The position numbers and the translations under genes are program-made. The notes below the pieces were generated by a model. The model was not told where the DNA came from and did no database searches. It saw only the letters and a program-made list of their open reading frames with translations. DNA of 7,715 nt from Flavobacteriaceae bacterium. GTDB taxonomy: Bacteria > Bacteroidota > Bacteroidia > Flavobacteriales > Flavobacteriaceae. Positions 6,583 to 7,715 of this stretch are shown here, in pieces; position 1 is the stretch's first letter, and each line of letters opens with the position of its first letter. Location: assembly GCA_026992695.1 (NCBI GenBank), contig JALWYP010000102.1:1-7715 (forward strand). Reading direction: 5' to 3'.

Positions 6583-7715
6583 GTTTTAAATATCCCATAA
6601 TTACATTACTGTTTCTTTTTTCTGTTTCGTGTTTTTCTCAAAATGCTAAGAAAGATTCTATAAAGACACTTTTAGAAAGCGCGAACAAGTCATTATTTAA
6701 TTCGCCCGAAAATTCAGATTTGTATTTAAGGAAAGTGAGAACGCTTATAAGTAAAGACAATAAAAATTTATCTAAATATTACTATTTAAAAGCTTATGTA
6801 AATTTTAACTTGGGTAACATCGGGCAAGCAGAAGTATATTGTGACAGTGTATTTTCTGTTCAACAAAGAAGTGAGGAACTCAATGCAAAAAATTATTCAT
6901 TATTAAGTGTAATTTATAGAAGAAAAGGACACTATAAAAAGGCTATTGCCAACGCAAACAAAGCTATAGCAATTTATAAGAAAACTAATAATCCCGATGG
7001 ACTAAATAACTCCTATTTAAACTTAGGGAAAATTTATCATTATTTAGGTGAAAACCAAAAAGCCTTGTCTCTTTTTTTAAAATCGCTTTCGTTTTATAAA
7101 ACAAAAAAACACACATTTAAACAGGGGCAAATATTAGGTATTATTTCTTCGGTTTATGCTGAAATTGATGAGAAAGAAAAGGCTAAAAAGTATGCTTTGG
7201 AAGGTATTAATTTGCTTGAAAACCATCCTAATTCTGTTATTTATGCAGATGCATTAAATAATTACGGTATTTTTTTTTATGATGAGAAAAATTACTCAAA
7301 AGCGGTGTACTATTTTGCGCAAGCCCTACGGGTTTATAAAACTATTAATGTAGAAGATGCTATTGCAGCTGCACAACAAAATTTAGGTATATCTTATATT
7401 CATTTGAATCATTTTAAGGAAGGTTTTAAAGTACTTCATGCTTCGCTTAAAACATTTAATAAATTACATTTAAAAGACGAGGTAAGTGTTTTAACCGATT
7501 TGGGTGTTGCGCACACTATTGCCAATAACATAGACTCCGCCCAATATTATCATAATCTTGCATATAAAAAAGCAGACAAAGAAAATTATGCCTATTATAA
7601 AAAAGAAAATTTACGGTTGCTATTTGAACTGTTTGACAAAAACAAGAACTATGATAAAGCTCTTTACTATTATAAACTTTATACCGGTTATAAAGACAGT
7701 TTAAATAGCAATAAA
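6579..7715 (+). CDS. Exported TPR-repeat protein, N-terminal part of a probable sensor/regulator (cut by window end)
   Basis: The frame is open for 379 codons to the last base, so the C-terminus is missing. It begins with a hydrophobic signal sequence (SFKYPIITLLFLFSVSCFSQ, residues 2-21), probably cut before Gln21; VSC at 16-18 is a poor lipobox. About eight TPR helix pairs follow at roughly 66-96, 104-135, 144-175, 184-216, 224-255, 264-295, 303-334 and 342-373, with a 40-residue spacing and typical residues such as NLGKIYHYLGENQKALSLF. The last stretch (YYKLYTGYKDSLNSNK) resembles the place in flavobacterial TPR regulators where the TPR array passes into a coiled coil, a membrane helix and a histidine kinase or helix-turn-helix domain. 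That continuation is inference. Residues are Lys-, Asn- and Tyr-rich. There is no in-frame ATG anywhere; TTG at 6579 is the chosen start because an in-frame stop lies at 6564-6566. Confidence 0.8.
   Translation, partial: MSFKYPIITLLFLFSVSCFSQNAKKDSIKTLLESANKSLFNSPENSDLYLRKVRTLISKDNKNLSKYYYLKAYVNFNLGNIGQAEVYCDSVFSVQQRSEELNAKNYSLLSVIYRRKGHYKKAIANANKAIAIYKKTNNPDGLNNSYLNLGKIYHYLGENQKALSLFLKSLSFYKTKKHTFKQGQILGIISSVYAEIDEKEKAKKYALEGINLLENHPNSVIYADALNNYGIFFYDEKNYSKAVYYFAQALRVYKTINVEDAIAAAQQNLGISYIHLNHFKEGFKVLHASLKTFNKLHLKDEVSVLTDLGVAHTIANNIDSAQYYHNLAYKKADKENYAYYKKENLRLLFELFDKNKNYDKALYYYKLYTGYKDSLNSNK

Overview
The window looks like a chromosomal piece of a Bacteroidota bacterium, most likely class Flavobacteriia. 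The reasons are the AT-rich intergenic DNA, the A-rich leaders without a Shine-Dalgarno sequence, promoter -7 boxes of the TAnnTTTG type, signal peptides cut just before Gln (..YS|Q, ..FS|Q), and the mature start [17 protein letters not shown] that is common in secreted flavobacterial proteins. The species cannot be told from the sequence.

Layout. Positions 1-46 are the region downstream of the last minus-strand gene and hold one weak AT-rich hairpin. Two large minus-strand genes follow, probably one operon read from 6368 towards 47: the 1282-residue gene (2520-6368), a 49-base gap, then the 807-residue gene (47-2470). Both encode exported, repeat-built, fibre-like or adhesin-like proteins. 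They share an N-terminal module and a linker module, but carry different repeat blocks (17-, 15- and 14-residue periods) and different C-terminal ends. A 210-base divergent intergenic region (6369-6578) holds promoter-like boxes for both directions, three copies of GGTCATCA and a dyad. On the plus strand a signal-peptide TPR protein begins near 6579 and runs off the end of the window.

Working together. The two minus-strand proteins are probably surface or extracellular stalks: a shared base and shared linkers, separate beta-roll heads, and separate tips. Neither has a recognisable YadA-type membrane anchor, a type IX secretion C-terminal domain or an S74 chaperone domain, so their route to and hold on the surface are unexplained. 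The divergent TPR protein resembles the sensor part of flavobacterial TPR regulators whose kinase or DNA-binding end would lie beyond 7715. That it controls the fibre genes is inference from position only. Two points stand out: the exact periodicity of the repeats, and the TPR gene's lack of any in-frame ATG, with an upstream ATG that would be in frame if one more T were present. No RNA genes, CRISPR arrays, insertion sequences or integrase genes were seen.
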